The notes: generated by a model from the letters alone, not told the origin. Positions 1 through 12,793 are shown, counted from the stretch's first letter. The stretch: 64,000 bases of DNA from Henckelia pumila (GCF_033568475.1 NC_133120.1:98727180-98791179); one strand, 5' to 3'. A program made the numbers and translations.

Positions 1-2008
1 TCAGTTAACCCAACAAGACATTGACATGGAGCGTACGAAAGATAAGAAAAACACACTGGAGTCTTATGTTTATGAAACGCGAAATAAGGTATCTCCTTGT
101 GCTCTAAGATATTGTTGCATTCTCTGCTTTTATTACATGCCTGCTTGATGGGTGAAGTTGCTTGAGAAAAGGTCATCGGCAAATTGGTCAGTACAGAGTT
201 TAAATTCAACAGATTTAGCCATTTGACATTGTTAGTGCAAGATCGTTGATTCGAAACTTAACCTAAAAGAAAAACACAAAAGAAGAAAAGATGACTGAGA
301 ATGAAATGTCTAGGCTGGAACTATGAACTCAGCTGTTGTTTCCATGCAAAAACGATGTATCTGAACATACTGAGAAAATTTCTTCCCCATTTTCCTGTGT
401 AATTATTTTAGACTGTTATTTTATTTATTAGGATTGATTTATGAATTAGTATGGTTCTGCACAAGTATGGCAATCTTTTTTCATGGAAATTTCAGCCAAT
501 ATCTGATATGCCGGTTTTGTAAGTCAGATGCTTGCGGTATATTTTCCAAGTTGTTTGAAAATGATAGACTTACTGTAACAGTCAAGATCTGTGAAGCTCT
601 TCCACATCTTGTCACAAAACCATGATGACTGTAATAGTTATGATTTGTGAAGCTCTACCACATTGTCACAGAACCATGCCCATGTTGTTTCACTTGATTG
701 CAAAAAGTGTTGCACATCTTATTCTCTGTTGAATTATTCGTTGTGGGACTCATAAGCATCTAAACAGCTTTTGAATAAATATCGGAGTTTTGCCACTGAT
801 TCTGAAAAGGAAGAGATCTCCAGTAACTTGCAGCAAACAGAGGAATGGCTTTATGATGGAGGAGATGATGAGTCTGAATTTGTTTATACTAGAAAATTAG
901 AGGATTTGAAAAAGGTTAATTTATTTTATCTGCTTTAATTCTTGAAAACTTTACTTCTAACAGTCAATAATTGATTTGCTTTTTAATGTGTTAATTAGAT
1001 CGTTAATCCAATTGAACATCGATTTACTGATGAAGAAGCAAGGGTACTGGCAGCCCGAGGGCTATTCAATTGCATATTGGAGTGTCGGGATGCTGTAGAA
1101 TCACTTCCACCTGGTGAAAGAGAAGCTGTACGGTTCATGCTGATGATTGAGTTTTTTTTAATGCTAAACTATGCTTTTTGGATGACTCTCAAGAGAACGT
1201 GATTGATTGGTTGTCTTTTATTTAAAAGGTATTGGCAGAATGCCGTAAAGCGGATCAGTGGCTTCGAGAAAATATCCAACAGCAAAATTTGTTACCCAAG
1301 AATGCTGATCCAATAATTTGGTCTAGTGACATAACAGAGAAAACCGAGGCGCTTACTGAGTAAGGAAATCTGTTTAGGCATTGAAATTCATGTATCATAA
1401 TCAATTTAAAGCATGAAAGGCTGCATGTTAGGTTGACTTCGATTTTTAGTTATTTTCCCACCTGAAAATTTCCTTCCATAATTGTTTCCTTTCTAATATA
1501 GCACCATACCTACCCTCCAGAAATTCATTAAATTCAGGAAATATCGTGCCTATTGTGGTTACAAAGTAACTTGATATTTGATCGATTCATTGTATGATCC
1601 TGCATGCAACTATGCTAAAAATAAGCCAGCTATACTGTTGTAGGGGTGTGGTTTTGAGTATATGTATCATGGGGATTTAGCACCGGTGCATCTCAACAAT
1701 CCGCATCTAATAATACCAAGACTCATAGGCTCATAGCTAATGATGCATTAACAACGATCCTGCTTCTCGAATCAAGTTTGCATTGACAAAAGCTGTTTAG
1801 CTCTTTTCCAAATTGATGCTGCACATAGGAGGCCACTGTCTCTAAAAATGCTTTCCGTAATTTTTTTCCCGTGTATTTTTTTCATTTTTCGAAAATGTTT
1901 TTTAGGATGTGCAACCAATTGATACTACGCAGCCGTTCATTCTCAAGCCCAGAGGATGCCAAAGAATCAGAGACAAGAGGACAGAGGGATGATATGGATG
2001 TTGATTAA
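1..2008 (+). CDS. HSP110-like Hsp70 (HSP70-14/15/16 clade), C-terminal exons, partial at 5' end
   Basis: Five exons can be joined with GT-AG introns and matching phases: 1-88, 768-914, 999-1127, 1229-1359 and 1906-2008 (stop TAA 2006-2008). The 5' part of the gene lies outside the window. The spliced product contains hallmarks of the C-terminal helical region of Hsp110/SSE-type Hsp70s: LESYVYETRNK at the end of the first exon, then EEWLYDGGDDESE, NPIEHRF, and AECRKADQWLRE followed by LPKNADP. It ends in an acidic tail ...DDMDVD. Proteins of this family are cytosolic nucleotide-exchange factors for Hsp70 and hold unfolded clients; that role is family knowledge. The nucleotide-binding domain is not in view. 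The last intron (1360-1905) is the longest after intron 1 (89-767). Which of HSP70-14, -15 or -16 is the true orthologue was not resolved; the general layout suggests 16. The neighbour at 3867 is convergent. Confidence 0.85.
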
Positions 2009-3866
2009 TGTGCATTTGAGAACGACAGTGATTGATCACGAGTACAAGAAGAAAATTGATAACCCTATAACTCGATGGATGTCAACTTGTGTCTATAGTC
2101 CCTCCCTTCTTTCATAGCTTAAATTACACAGATATCTCGAGGTGATGTTATAGCAATTTCTCCTCGGCTGCCCCTCCTTATGGGCTATTTGGTTCCTTAT
2201 GTAGGGTCTCTATCCTCCAACTTCTTCGTTTTTTATTCACTCAAGGGTTGAAATTTTGAAGAAACTCGTTGAAAAAACACTTTGCTGGTCGACAGATTGA
2301 ACTTATACGAAAGAAACAGGTACGAGAAACTCCCGAGGCTCCTTGAGTGCTTTTTTTTTTGTATCAATGCCATGTTATCTCGAATGCTTAATTGTGCACA
2401 TATATTCTGTAAACAAGTTTCCATTGACATCAATGATCAAAGAGTTGAATTTTTTTTCAGGTGATTTTTGTTATGTGATATGATTTGTGCAAAGTATTAT
2501 TCACAAACAGTTAGTTTCTCGTCTAGCATGCATTTGTGTTGGAGGTAGATGTCGATAGCTTCACCTCCAGATTTAAATTTTATATATTTGCAAGAGGACA
2601 GACAAGTTTCAGCAGCCAAGTCCAAAGTATTTCTATTTCATCCGAATACAAATAACTATTCAATCCTTCCTAGGTTGGTTAGTTGATCAAACACTTTCCT
2701 AATAGGGGAAGACTAGAGTTCAGGCGGAAAAAAAAATAATTATAATAAAAAAAGAACTAGGGCATCTGTTTTTGCCGACTAATATTCTAGTATTGTAGCC
2801 TTCAAATGAATTTGAATAATATATTATATGAGGATACATATGATCTTTAAATAAATCAGGATGCACCATTTTTTTCAACTATCACCTTTTAGTACGTGTG
2901 TGCGAATAAATATTAATTTTTTTGCATTAAAAAATTGTTGTGTAATTTATTAACATATTATATTAATATTAAAATTAAAATTAAAATTTATATAAATGAT
3001 TTTTTTTATATTTAAGGAGTAGTTATTTTATTTTAGTAATAAAAATTACGAAGTATTTTAATAAACTTTAAAATTTTGGAAATTGATTAAGTATTATAGT
3101 TAACTTAACCACAATGTTTTAAAAATGGATTTTTATGATATTTTACTTATATGAAGATAGATTACTTTGCAGTTAGAGAATTATTTACTAAACAATTTTT
3201 CAGTAGTGATACATAAACATATTACATATCTATAACAGTGATGCTAGTTTATATTAATCTCAATCGACCAAATAACGCTTTCGTTTGGCTGAATTAAAAA
3301 TTTTGTTAAAAACTAGAAGTAAAAATAAGAAAATTACAGAAAACAAAAACCATTTACACAAAAATATTTCAGGTAGAGAAAAAAAAACTCGTGCAAACAA
3401 TAGCTTTTGGCGATGTTAATATTCCGATTCAAGCATGAGCAAACATTTTGGTGGGGCATTCTGTTTATGGGATATTTTATTTATTATAATATAAGATCAA
3501 ATAACTTGGTAAATTATTCTAAGGCCGGAAACAACACTCCCTTTTCACACCCCAAATTTACAAGAATGATCAAGTAGGAATTTTACATGAATTTTATCAC
3601 CTTTACAAAATTTCTTATTTCACAATCACACAAGAATGGGGTAAACTAAGATTATATATATTTATATAGAAGTTATACTAAATAACACATCACCTTCAAG
3701 TCAATTTTCTACTGGGGAACAGGTGGAATCCTCTTTTCGACTCCTGGCTCTCCCAATGCATCCTCCGTTCGATCTTTACACAATATTCTTAACCTCAAGA
3801 ACTAATGCTGAACAAATGCCTAGCTTCCTTTATCAAACCAAATTGCAGTGATGGTTTCACCAAGTT
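2009..3866. other. Convergent intergenic spacer
   Basis: This is AT-rich sequence between the 3' end of the Hsp70 gene (+) and the 3' end of the GPI-anchored protein gene (-), so it must contain both 3' untranslated regions. The short open frames here have no recognisable protein character. From about 2700 to 3700 it is strongly A/T-biased with no repeat boundary I could define. Confidence 0.6.
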
Positions 3867-6800
3867 TTACACAAGAATCGAAACAGCAGAAGAAACCATT
3901 AAAAGCAGTAATGAATTCATGTCTGTGCAGCGAAGACCTGAAATACATGACGTTTCCTAGTCAAAAAGCATACACACGAGAAAGAACGGCTACAGAACAT
4001 GAAGAGAAGAACCGGCATTATTCATTCTTTAGATAGAATTTCATCTAATATTTAGCTCGTCAAAGAAGAAGGATGCAAGACAATACTGGAGAAATTTCAG
4101 GGATCTTTTAGTTCTACTGCCAGGTATCCGTGTTGCTGGGATACAAAAGTTTATTTAGTAGGGAGCTTGGGGGAGAGGGGATCACAAAGAAAAAAAATTT
4201 GAAATGGTATATGTAATATTTCTGAAACAAAAGACTCGCTCCCAAAAAATCTATTGACGCTCCCCACCTCTCCCTTTTCCAGTCTCATCCCCCTCCCTGG
4301 AATTCCTGGAACAATCCCTGACTAAATTCTAGGCATAAAGATCTTTTTTTTCTTCAGAGAAGAGGAATAGCGATTGGATTGTGATAAACAACTGACATCG
4401 AGACTTTAAGAAGTGTCGGCTATCTGAATAAAATCAATAGATCACTAAGATCTTTTTTGCCATTTATCAAGATTTATCAAACTTGAAAAGCGGACCTTCA
4501 ATACCAAGCATTACTAATGAAAGTTACAACCACACACATATTGATGCAACGAGAACTTACGGCTTTGCCCAGATGATGCTGCAGCAGGCAGTGCCGGAAT
4601 TTTGATGGCTGTATTTAGAAACAGTTGTGATATTTGTGAGAGCGATTTTAAAAGAGGAATGATATTTTTGGTGTGAAAAAATCTACAACTTATGAAAAAT
4701 TTGTTATAATAAAATTATATAGATGACATACTTTTATTGCATGATGAAGCTGGTAACTGGGATGTAGATGGCCAAGGAGCTGGAATGTTGTCGTTCAAGT
4801 CACATAGGAAGCTGACCCCGGCAGATATGTCTAAAATCACATCTGATGGCAAGCTCGGTAAAAGGCATCCAGACTCTATTTTCAAATCAGGCGAAAAAAA
4901 ATCAAATGAGACATAGAGGACACAAAGGTAACTTAAGAGTTAAGAGTGACTGGATGACTTGTCAAAAACAGTTTCCACACAACAAAGTACAAGATATTAC
5001 ACAATTGAATTTGTATGGTATTGAAATCTAAAAATTTTATCTATTCAAAGGATAAGATGCTCAAATTATTGGCACCAGTAGTCGATGATCATAACATCTC
5101 AATTTTCTAAAACCAACAGGAAAATAAGATTGATAAATAATGATAAGTAAATAGATGACAGGTGATAAAAGGTGAATGGTTTACATAAAAATTATAAATA
5201 AAAAAATAAAAGTATTCACTTCACATGGATCAGAACAAGAGGTGAAAGCAGTAAAGAAGAAATTACCCTGTGTACCAACTGGTGCAAACAAATGATGATT
5301 CCAAAGAGATCAGCATGGAAAAAGGAGAAACTTTTCGCCATTAGCAACAGCAGAACTTGCTTTTATAATAAATAACACGTAATTACAAAACAAAAAAGTT
5401 AACCTTGGAGGGAGAAATCCTTGAGGCTGATATGACACTGGTTATAAACATCGTTTGTGATGTTTGCTTTTCGTAATTTTACTCCAAGGGAAGCCGCACA
5501 ATTCAAAGCTTGCAAGTTTGTGACAAAACTCTGCCTTTGCAGGCGGGACACATAGCTCTCGACAGCATTGCAACATGCTGTCTGGTTACTTGTTACAGCA
5601 CTGCAGCCTTCGATAACATAGCTCATGTTTGGGAAATTCAGAGGACAAACTGAAGAGCAATACATATAGGGAGTAAAAAAATTTAAAATGTCAATCAAAG
5701 AGAAGAAAGGTGGGATCATCGAAAAACATAGGGAAAAAAATCCAAATTCACAATCCTGATGGAAAAAAGTATATAAGTTAATAAATGCTGGAGTAATAAG
5801 GTAGAATACGTGATAACATTTAAATCCACATCTCACCTTTATTAATCCTGCAGTTTGATAGTCCTCGAAGAACATCTTTTGCATGTAAAGGATCGAGTTT
5901 ACTCGCAAGCCACCTTAGTACAATACCTTTGCAGTCATTGACCCTTGTTGTATGGTCAGAAAGTACATGAGATCCATCCAAGCTCAACATAGTATAAGCT
6001 TTTTGAGCAAGCTTTCTGGCGGCATCCAAAATAGCATTCTGGCAAACTTGCTCACAGCATTCATTCACAATATCAATCCTCCCACATGAAGCAAGAAGGT
6101 TAGATGAATCCACCGTGCTCTCAAACTCGGAAACATCGCTAACCGGGCAAGAGCCTTCTGTAAGATTTGATGAGTGAATAGAGCATATCTTAGATAAACC
6201 GACATTGGCACCCTGAGCCACCAAAATTTGCTCATAATCTGAAAGGCAATGGGAGGCCAGTGTTCCATTTAAAGCAAGTCTGTTGGTTACATTACTAGAT
6301 TGACCAATGAGAATGACCAGAGTGGCTTCTAATTGAGGGCAGCACACTACGTTGGCCAACAATGGGGCAAATGCAGCCATGCAATCCGTTGACGTCAATC
6401 GCATCATGCTTGAGAGGGCAGTAAAGTTCAGAGTACATAACCCTACACAGAAGGCGAGTGTAATAATTTCAAATTTTAATTAACATAACTTAAAATGATT
6501 TTCAATTTTCTAACACGGAAGCAAACCTGATAATTTGGGGATAGTACTATTTGTGAATGGTGCCAAGGGAGAAGGTGCAAGAAGCGGAAGAAAGGGCTGA
6601 GGAGAGGCAGTAGGAGAAGTATCTGGCAAAAATACATCAGCTTGTCTTTCCTTTATCACAAAACTTTTGGGATATTCCGACATGGAACCGTAAGATGTTC
6701 CTATCCCTGTATGATACGATGTTTATAAATAATGAAAGTTAAGAGCTAAAAGACAGTAAAAGGTTATGATATTTTTCTGGGGTTTGAAAGAAAATTTAGA

Positions 6801-7950
6801 TTAGATACATCACTGGGAACACACTGATTGTAAGAAATAAAATGAATAGATAACTCGATATTTCACTTGTGGCCAAATTAACAGAACAAGTGACATTATC
6901 ATACACTATTTCAAAGAAAATCATGACTAGCAGCTTGATATTCATGATTTTTGAATTTATTTCCATACAGTGTCCATGTGCTTGCTTGAAATTTTCTCTC
7001 CTGGAACAAGTAAAGCATGTTCTAGTGCTAGTAGCCCAATAATTCCAGAACAATGACCAGTTATAAGTTTACTGGTTGAGCTTATTAGTTGGATTATATT
7101 GCCACTAGTTGACTACATTTGCAAAGATCCAAGCAAAAGTATTTTATACAGGTGCCAAGAAGTTCTCCAGAGAAATTGAAGAGACACTCATTCTATTGAA
7201 GTCAGCCCAACTTGCAGGCTGCTGCGGACACTGTTCTGCCCCTTCTCTATTATTTAAACAAATGAAATGCTACAAGTTAAAAAAGTTAACGGTGAAAACA
7301 TCACCAAGTTATACAGGCGAGATGACTCAAGCTAAAAGGATGCATGAGCGAGGAAAAGGAAAATCAGGATGAAATTCAAGCAGCAACTAGTATAAGAGGC
7401 GTCAACCAGATGCACCAGCGGGAAACAGGTCCGGTAATTTTATTTCGAAAAACATATAGAATACGAGAAAAAATAAAGCTTAAATTACCAAATACCCAGC
7501 TTAAAACCCTAGAAGTTGACTGGGTTAAAGATTCAGGTCAAATCAACCTACAGTAGATACCCACCGGAGAAACCACAGGACAGATAGAATATCGGTTGCT
7601 TCTTGAAGCAACCCAGTAAAACAACTACATTAAAGATCATTATTTAGCCAATGCAGCAAAATGCAGACATCAAAGCAAAAGCAACTGCTGGTAGAGACGA
7701 ACTCGGAGAGTATTTTTCTGTAAATCTAATCTTTAAAAGCCCAATTTCCTCAAACCAACAGAGATCACAAAGTCAATTTCACCCATTTGGTTTCTTGAAA
7801 AAGCGAAGCATTTCCAAAAAGTGAAACAACCAACAGATCACGCGAAATTGAAGCAAAACACTTAAATGCAAGCTATAATTACTCACAAGGAAGAATCAAA
7901 AGCACAACTAAAGGATAGAGATTGACACTTCGAGCTACCCCTCCTCTCAT
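3867..7950 (-). CDS. GPI-anchored protein, At1g61900-like, complete seven-exon gene
   Basis: Exons in transcript order are 7887-7950, 6527-6706, 5837-6442, 5404-5649, 4732-4875, 4561-4608 and 3867-3937. All introns are GT-AG and every phase fits, giving 1359 nt or 452 residues. The ATG at 7948-7950 starts a short basic segment followed by a hydrophobic core (LYPLVVLLILP), a signal peptide. Next come a Pro/Ser-rich stretch (SPQPFLPLLAPSPLAPFTN) and a large Cys-rich domain (ANVVCCPQLEATL, CLSDYEQILV, KICSIHSSNLT, CCEQVCQNAILDAA), then SNQTACCNAVESYVS and CHISLKDFSLQ. The gene ends in GCLLPSLPSD, LNDNIPAPWPS, a small-residue region (AAASSGQS) and a hydrophobic tail (LLLLMVSSAVSILV), the pattern of a GPI-attachment signal. 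This order matches the uncharacterised plant At1g61900 family. The protein should sit on the outer face of the plasma membrane; its function is unknown. Several N-x-S/T sites suggest glycosylation. Confidence 0.9.
6707..7886 (-). other. Intron 1 of the GPI-anchored protein gene
   Basis: The donor is GTGAGT after the signal-peptide exon, and the acceptor is ACAG just before 6706. Exon 1 ends with one base of a codon and exon 2 starts with two, so they join directly to give a tryptophan codon. No extra exon is needed in this 1.2 kb. Confidence 0.75.
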
Positions 7951-8519
7951 TTCTATTTGCTGTGCTGCGCCTGCTGACAGCAAACAAAATGGCAAACAAA
8001 TACAAGATAAACGTGCAAAAAGTTGGGAGTTTTTCTAAAAACGAGAATAGAATTTCAGCTCAGGGAAGCACAGAAAAACAGAGAAAAAAATTCTGGGTTT
8101 GAAAATGAGAGAGTAAAGATAGGCATCTGGGTAGAGCGGAAGGGGGGTTGGGGCAGCCATGAATGAGCTGCTCAAGTGAGTGGGGACAGAAGCAGTAATC
8201 AACGCAAGCTGTACATATTTTGTGTGAAAGGGCCCACTTTTTCAAGAAAATATAGAGGAAATTCTTGATTCTTGGTGTGGAAACTCAGATAACACTCAGC
8301 AGTACGAATCGATCCACCTAAGAACCGAGGCTCGCATTAAAGTCCATGGACAACCTTTTTCCTCACAATTTGTTTGTATTGTATTGTATTGTATTGTATT
8401 GTATACCTTCAAGACTCACATGCATGGCACGTGATGTTTGAGTTCCAGGCTTATTTTCGCAAATTCCTACAATTAAGAAAATTATTAGAAAAACAGGTGA
8501 AGTATGAAAAATTCATTAT
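7951..8519 (-). promoter_or_regulatory. 5' UTR and promoter region of the GPI-anchored protein gene
   Basis: This is the sequence immediately upstream of the ATG on the minus strand. No transcription start or TATA element can be fixed by eye. A minus-strand open frame at 8060-8245 has no family resemblance and is probably untranslated leader. The duplicated segment begins right after it at 8520, so the promoter-proximal part is single-copy in the window. Confidence 0.45.
8376..8404. repeat. (GTATT)n pentanucleotide microsatellite
   Basis: Six near-perfect GTATT units lie upstream of the GPI-anchored protein gene. They are outside the duplicated segment. Confidence 0.9.
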
Positions 8520-8540
8520 TTGTTGGTTGCAGAATTATTA

Positions 8541-8583
8541 TGTGTGCGTGTGCGCGCGCGCACACACATATATATATATATAT
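8541..8583. repeat. Compound alternating purine-pyrimidine tract (TG/CG/CA/TA)
   Basis: TG repeats, then CG repeats, then CA repeats, then TA repeats run without interruption. This is a strong Z-DNA and cruciform candidate. The equivalent tract in copy B is 31693-31740 with different repeat numbers. It starts about 20 bp from the left duplication breakpoint. Confidence 0.85.
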
Positions 8584-9064
8584 AATTTCTATATTAAAAT
8601 AATTATGAAATGTATAAATTGTTAAAGTTTAAAAAATTACAGGCAAATTATTTAGGTCTTAAATGAGCTTCAAATTCAATGTGGGAAATTAGATGGGGAA
8701 TTTTGGGCATTAATAATTTGTAGTATTTGAATTCCCTTTGGAGTAAAGTGGTAATAATTGTCTGACATCTTAGAAATAATTTAAATAACAGCAATTTTTC
8801 AGGCTTCACTGCATTAATGAATTCAACTATCTTATTTCTAGGCTGATATATAAATAGTGGCTAGTGGGCATCGCCGTGCACTCTTCATGATGGCCCATAT
8901 ACATATATAAGAATAGAACAAAATATTGCATTGAGTTGTATTAATAAATAACTTATGTACCATAATTACCATTAATTAATTTTGCATAAAAATTTATTGT
9001 GTCCTAGAAATGTATATTTTAATCGGCATATGGGCACCCCGAATTTGCGTCCATGTATACATGT

Positions 9065-9253
9065 CCTTTTCTTGGCAAACACTTGTATGCAACCGTTGCA
9101 CGGGTCGTATTCGTGTGACGGATCTTTTATATGGGTTATTCATTAAAAAGTATTACATTTTATGTCAAAAATATTATTTATTATTATAAATATGGATAGG
9201 TTGACCCGTCTCATGAATGAGACCGTTTCACAGGAGTGTTACTCCCTTTTCTT
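9065..9253. mobile_element. 171-bp Mutator-like MITE with 9-bp target duplication (copy A only)
   Basis: The element is 9074-9244, flanked by direct repeats CCTTTTCTT at 9065-9073 and 9245-9253. Copy B has one CCTTTTCTT at the equivalent place (32226-32234) and no insert, so an occupied and an empty site are both in the window. The ends are imperfect inverted repeats: GGCAAACACTTGTATG on the left and GAGTAACACTCCTGTG when the right end is reverse-complemented. A 9-bp duplication and ends starting with G fit Mutator-like elements. It has no coding capacity. The inner GAC...GTCTC motifs resemble those of many small plant MITEs. Confidence 0.8.
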
Positions 9254-10143
9254 AGCGTGTAAACCATTGCATGTGCTATATAATTGTAAATTCCTATTAT
9301 CTCCAAGGTGGTCAAATAATGAATAAGTTTACGCTATTTGACTTTAAAGTGACGTTTTCATATATTTATATTCATAATATAAGTTGATTTAGTTCACATT
9401 GAAGCAAAATAATATTTTTTTATGAGTCAAATTTGATAGTAAATTTTATAAATTTATTTCGTGAGACGATCTTATAAAAATTTTTTTATTGACTTTATTG
9501 TTGCCTACAAAAATGTTAGCCATCTGCCATCATATATTATATCATATTAGCTCGAGCAAATTAACACTTGTTAATTTGTTGTCATTGGTCACATTTTGGA
9601 ACGTGATTAGAATATATTGTTAATTTTTTCTTAACAATTTTATTTTAAAAAATTCATAATCATTTATTTTTATTTTTAAAGTTTGCAAACACGATCTTAA
9701 AAAAAACATATCGTGTAAGATTTCTCGTAATTTGTTATGGAAAATCAACCAAGTACGTGAGAAGGACAACTTCCGGCGACCAATATCGTAAATAAGGCTA
9801 TCAAAAAAAAAGTTTTTATTAAAAATTTCTATCAGCTTTCAATCTCTTCAATATTGTGATTCGAACAAATAAAACTGGTTTGCTTTATTTCGATGCCTGT
9901 AAATTCTTTCTGAAACCCATTTTATTTTTTAAATGATAGGAGCTGTGACGAAAAGAACACTTCCTTCAATTATAAATAAACTATACACAAAAATAAGGAC
10001 GACAATAGGCCGAACCTGTTAGTTTTGGGTACAAGTAGATACAGGTATATATCAGATTTAAATGGTCGGGTCAGAATTCATACCCCAACACAAAGGCCAA
10101 CATAAAAGCTTGCCACTATAGACCTCTGCCCAACCTGTAAACC

Positions 10144-10741
10144 ATTGTTTTCAAAACCGAATCGGACCGGCCGGTTCGACCGGGAACCGGTCACTGGTCC
10201 GGTCCGAAATACTCCCAAAAACTGTTTTAACGGTTCAACCGGTCAAGAACCGGTCAAAACCGGTCGAACCGGCAAAGAACAGGCCGAGAACCGGTCCCAA
10301 GAACCGGCCAGAAAACCGGTCGAACCGGTTTTCAGAATTTTTTAATTTTTTTTAAAATTAGTTTTTTAAAAAATTTTAAAATCTTAATTTAATATTTTAT
10401 TATATATATACATGATTATTTGGAATTTGTACTTCGTTAAAAATATTATTTTAGTATTATTAGAGTTTTTGTTATTAATTTATTTATTTTTAAAAATATA
10501 TATATAACTATAATTATTATTTTGAATATAATTATATAGTTATTTATTTTTTAAACTATGATAAATATATTTTTGTCTATTTATATACATCTTTTAGGTT
10601 TTTAAAATTTAAAAGATATTATTAATTATATTATATTATATAAACTGTTTTTCGGTCCGACCGTCCAGTTAAAACGGTCGGACCGGTTAAACCGTTTTTT
10701 TAAGGTAGACCGGTTCGATCACCGGTCCGGTTATGAAAACG
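10144..10741. mobile_element. hAT-like MITE, copy A (intact)
   Basis: The ends are dense in ACCGG/CCGGT repeats that pair as imperfect inverted repeats: GTTTTCAAAACCG on the left, and GTTTTCATAACCGG when the right end is reverse-complemented. The middle is AT-rich. The left target duplication is TGTAAACC (10136-10143). The right copy is TGTAAAC (10742-10748), then interrupted by the Gypsy C LTR; its eighth base C is found beyond Gypsy C at 62792. An 8-bp duplication fits hAT. The open frame through the left end merely reads the repeat. Confidence 0.75.
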
Positions 10742-11726
10742 TGTAAACTGTAACACCCGAAAATTTTAATACGTAAATTTGCATGCATAATTAAGGAAAA
10801 TAATTATTTAAAATTTATATTTGGGTTAAATGACATTTATGTGTTATTATGTGAATTATATGCATGATTTAATTTATTTTAGCATTTAACCCGCTATTTT
10901 AGAATTTTTAGATTTTTAAAGAATTATTTGTTTTGATCGCGTAGACGGGATCGTGGACGGACGAGATACCAAAATTTTCTTAGCCAAAAATATTTTATGA
11001 GTTTTTTGAGCCTTAAAATATTATTTTAAGATATTTTTGTTAAGAAAATTTTAGTATTTAATTATATACTTATTTAAGGGTTGATTTTTAGCCAAAATAA
11101 GTCATTTTATTGACTTTTATTAATTTTTAAAAATCCCTTAAGTCTTAATTTCGAGATTTGAGTTTTAGTATCAGATTATTACTATTATTAGGAGTTTTAA
11201 ATAAAGTTTTGTTGATATATTATCTTTATGTTGATTATTATTATTTATTTAAACCAATATCTACTCAAATTAAACCTAAAAATCAATCCCTATACCGATT
11301 AAAAAATCTTTAGCCGCCTCCCCCATATTTTTTCATCATCTTCCTCACGTTTCATCAGAAAGTTTCACACCATAGACAAAGCCTTCTAGGTTTTCAAGAA
11401 ATCAAGAAGATCCGTTCGTCCCGGAGCGCCGTACACGCGATTATTGTCTCGTTTCTTCGTTTATCTTCGTCTAAGGCATGTCTAAATCCTTCTCTTGGCC
11501 ACCATATAAGCTATTAATCATGCATGATGGTTTTTATTTCAAAATTTATCAGGAACTTTTCGTTTTATGCAAGAATGTATGATTTGATGCATGTTTGTTG
11601 ATGGTTTTAGTCATGATTCACGTTTTCTTGTTGCATGGCTCGGTCCAGAGGCTAGGGCTCGGTCAAGGGGTGTCCTAGGGTGTCTTAGGATCGAGCAAGG
11701 TCAATTGGTTCAGGCTGGTTTGGGCT

Positions 11727-12052
11727 AAGTTCGAAGCTGGTTCAGTTGGGGGTCTTAGAGGCGCGCAGACTAGGGTTTTTGGAAGAGGGGATCGGTCCAG
11801 GGCTAGGAGTCATGGCTCGGGCTGAGCCATGGTGGGTTAGGACCGCCCAGATGTGGGCTACATCTGGGCGGTGGCGCTCCGGCCACCCCGGGATAAGTTC
11901 GAAGCTGGTTCAGTTGGGGGTCTTAGAGGCGCGCAGACTAGGGTTTTTGGAAGAGGGGATCGGTCCAGGGCTAGGAGCCATGGCTCAGGCTGAGCCATGG
12001 TGTGTTAGGACCGCCCAGATATGGGCTACATCTGGACGGCGGCGCTCCGGCC
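11727..12052 (+). repeat. 168-bp tandem duplication inside the Gypsy C 5' LTR, copy A
   Basis: Two units start with AAGTTCGAAGCTGGTTCAG at 11727 and 11895. The same pair is at 44178 and 44346 in copy B. The 3' LTR has one unit starting near 61159. The change therefore arose in the 5' LTR after insertion and before the segment was duplicated. Confidence 0.85.
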
Positions 12053-12793
12053 AGGGGTGGCCGGAGCTGGCCGGCAGCAGGCCAAGAAGGCCTGCTACTC
12101 TCGGCCGAAGTGAGCTGGGCAAGGGGGATCGGCTTTTTGGGCTGGGCTGGGTTTGGGCCGAGGTCTTGGGGTCCGGGTCGGGCCTGGGGTATCATGGGTC
12201 AGGTCAGTAGGGTCCGGGTCCGGGTCCGGGTTAGGTGGGCCGGGGTCGGGTATTTTAATTTTTAATTAATTAAGAGTTTAATTGGTTTTTGGGCTTTAAT
12301 AATTAGTTAGAAAATTATATGGGCCTCCAAATAATTTTATTTGGACCTTAAATAATTTATTTAAGTTAGCCCAATGATTTTTATGGGCTTGGGAGCCCAT
12401 GAGAATTTTCGGGTCAGTCAGTGCATTTTTGGGCCAGTCTAGAGTTTTATTGGATTTAATTAAGTTAAAGGGCTTAAATAATTTATTTAGGCCCAGTTAA
12501 GTTTAATTAAGTTATTTGGGCTAAAAATATGATTATTGGGTTTTATTTAAGTTTAATGGGCCTAGATGAGTTACCAGCATTTTGGACCAACCCATGAAAA
12601 ATAAATAAGTCCGGTATATATATCTAATTATTTTTATGCATGAAGTCTATTTTAAGTATATTATGAAAAATTAATTAAATATATATTACGGACATATTTT
12701 CAGTGCATGCATTCATGAAATTTCTTATGTAAATAATTATGTAAATGATGAGCAATAAAATATTTTGGTGGAAATTGAAGTATGTGTGACATA

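Noticed and set aside
434..625. 63-codon frame between Hsp70 exons
   Set aside because: It lies in intron 1 (89-767) of the Hsp70 gene, which has clear splice borders and conserved exons on both sides.
7150..7245. Possible extra coding exon in intron 1 of the GPI-anchored protein gene (minus strand)
   Set aside because: The stretch is open and protein-like, but no donor gives the required phase, while exons 7887-7950 and 6527-6706 join perfectly without it.
11746..12265. Long open frames in the Gypsy C LTR (also 44197-44661 and 61178-61528)
   Set aside because: They fall inside an LTR, follow its GC-rich tandem duplication, are open on both strands, and resemble no protein family.
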